Shown here: positions 6,322-6,440 of the stretch, piece by piece | Layout of the letters: every line of letters begins with the position of its first letter | How positions within the stretch are numbered: position 1 is the first letter of the stretch | DNA from: UBA1723 sp018066165 | Lineage (GTDB): Bacteria > Bacteroidota > Bacteroidia > Bacteroidales > Paludibacteraceae | Reading direction: 5' to 3' | DNA length: 6,440 nt | Assembly: GCA_018066165.1 (NCBI GenBank) | Contig: JAGHRX010000234.1 | Span: forward strand, 1-6,440 | The notes under the pieces: generated by a model | Databases searched by the model: none | Told to the model about the DNA's origin: nothing | The model's input: the letters and a program-made list of their open reading frames with translations, nothing else | Made by a program: the position numbers and the translations under genes

Positions 6322-6361
6322 TTTCTTGTTATGTTTGTGGCCATTCATTATTCTTGAAGGA
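6322..6361. repeat. Imperfect direct repeat, copy B
   Basis: This is the second copy of the motif, with the 12-mer CCATTCATTATT at 6341-6352 followed by CTTGAAGGA. It runs directly into the GC-rich patch at 6361-6405, whereas copy A does not. If this is a dispersed element, copy B may be the more complete one. Confidence 0.45.
6330..6337 (+). promoter_or_regulatory. Possible rightward promoter -7 box
   Basis: TATGTTTG is a full match to TAnnTTTG on the plus strand. A transcript would start near 6344 and run through the C-rich tract and hairpin to the right edge. There is no TTTG about 20 bases upstream, and the box overlaps repeat copy B, so support is weak. Confidence 0.25.
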
Positions 6362-6380
6362 AGCCCTAGCCCTCCCCTCC

Positions 6381-6405
6381 AACGCGAGCCCGTATGGCGA
6401 GCGTT
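6381..6405 (+). other. Hairpin with tandem GA mismatch
   Basis: AACGC (6381-6385) pairs with GCGTT (6401-6405). A symmetric GA/GA internal pair follows, then GCC (6388-6390) pairs with GGC (6396-6398) around the loop CGTAT. In plus-strand RNA the internal step is CGAG opposite CGAG, a context in which tandem sheared G-A pairs are known to be stable. The complementary strand would have TC/TC mismatches. If it acts as RNA, the plus strand is therefore favoured. No T-run follows, so it is not a classical terminator. Confidence 0.45.
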
Positions 6406-6440
6406 TAGAAATAAGCTTGTTGCGACAACTCGTATATAAT

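Larger units (their letters stand above)
6086..6440. other. Right-hand intergenic region without a supportable gene
   Basis: These 355 bases upstream of the surface-protein gene have no frame I would call coding. The left part is AT-rich and holds the candidate minus-strand promoter, repeat copy A and a palindrome ATCATT-TG-AATGAT (6194-6207). The right part holds repeat copy B, a plus-strand TATGTTTG (6330-6337) resembling a -7 box, a C-rich tract and a hairpin. Two minus-strand frames are open from the right edge. One ends near 6290 and the other, rich in Arg and Lys, ends in TAA near 6328. Both cover the GC-rich patch, so their openness may be only compositional. Confidence 0.6.

Noticed and set aside
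6339..6440. Small Arg/Lys-rich protein on the minus strand entering from the right edge
   Set aside because: Two minus-strand frames are open over the same GC-rich patch, so lack of stops is likely compositional. No start is in view.
6361..6440. tRNA or rRNA gene at the right edge
   Set aside because: No cloverleaf, TTCG-containing T-arm or CCA-like end could be found, and the hairpin does not match a known rRNA segment.

Overview
The window looks like a chromosomal segment of a Bacteroidota species, most likely order Bacteroidales. The evidence is moderately AT-rich DNA, A-rich leaders with no clear Shine-Dalgarno sites, promoter -7 boxes of the form TAnnTTTG, Bacteroidales-type IleRS and TrmD sequences, and a large secreted protein that appears to end in a type IX secretion (T9SS) type B sorting domain. 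I cannot name a genus.

Layout: positions 1-401 (minus strand) hold the N-terminal 133 codons of isoleucyl-tRNA synthetase (ileS), cut by the left edge. A 138-base divergent intergenic region (402-539) carries a candidate promoter for each side. trmD (540-1217, plus strand) follows, encoding the tRNA m1G37 methyltransferase. Eighteen bases later comes a 267-codon gene (1236-2039) whose last ~200 residues resemble the small protein-kinase-like domain of polyvalent proteins from mobile elements. A second open frame (1243-1443) overlaps its 5' end and reads more like a true protein N-terminus. A one-base frameshift near 1423-1425 would join the two frames cleanly.

A strong bidirectional hairpin terminator (2052-2085) separates the kinase-like gene from a convergent gene on the minus strand (2114-6085). 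That gene encodes a 1323-residue secreted modular protein: signal peptide, N-terminal jelly-roll-like domain, two related WQYS-type domains, eight cysteine-paired Ig-like repeats, a short pre-CTD domain and a C-terminal sorting domain. It is best read as a cell-surface adhesin or structural protein.

The last 355 bases (6086-6440) have no gene I can support. They contain a candidate promoter for the surface protein, a small palindrome, two imperfect copies of a ~40-base repeat, and a GC-rich patch with a C-rich tract and a hairpin. These could belong to a dispersed repeat or to the leader of a rightward transcript.

How they relate: ileS and trmD both serve translation but are divergently transcribed. 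The kinase-like gene may be co-transcribed with trmD. The surface protein is an independent unit. I see no multi-gene defence or mobile system. The points most worth a second look are the broken or dual-frame start of the kinase-like gene, the higher-order repeat pattern and degenerate sorting domain of the surface protein, and the structured right-hand end.
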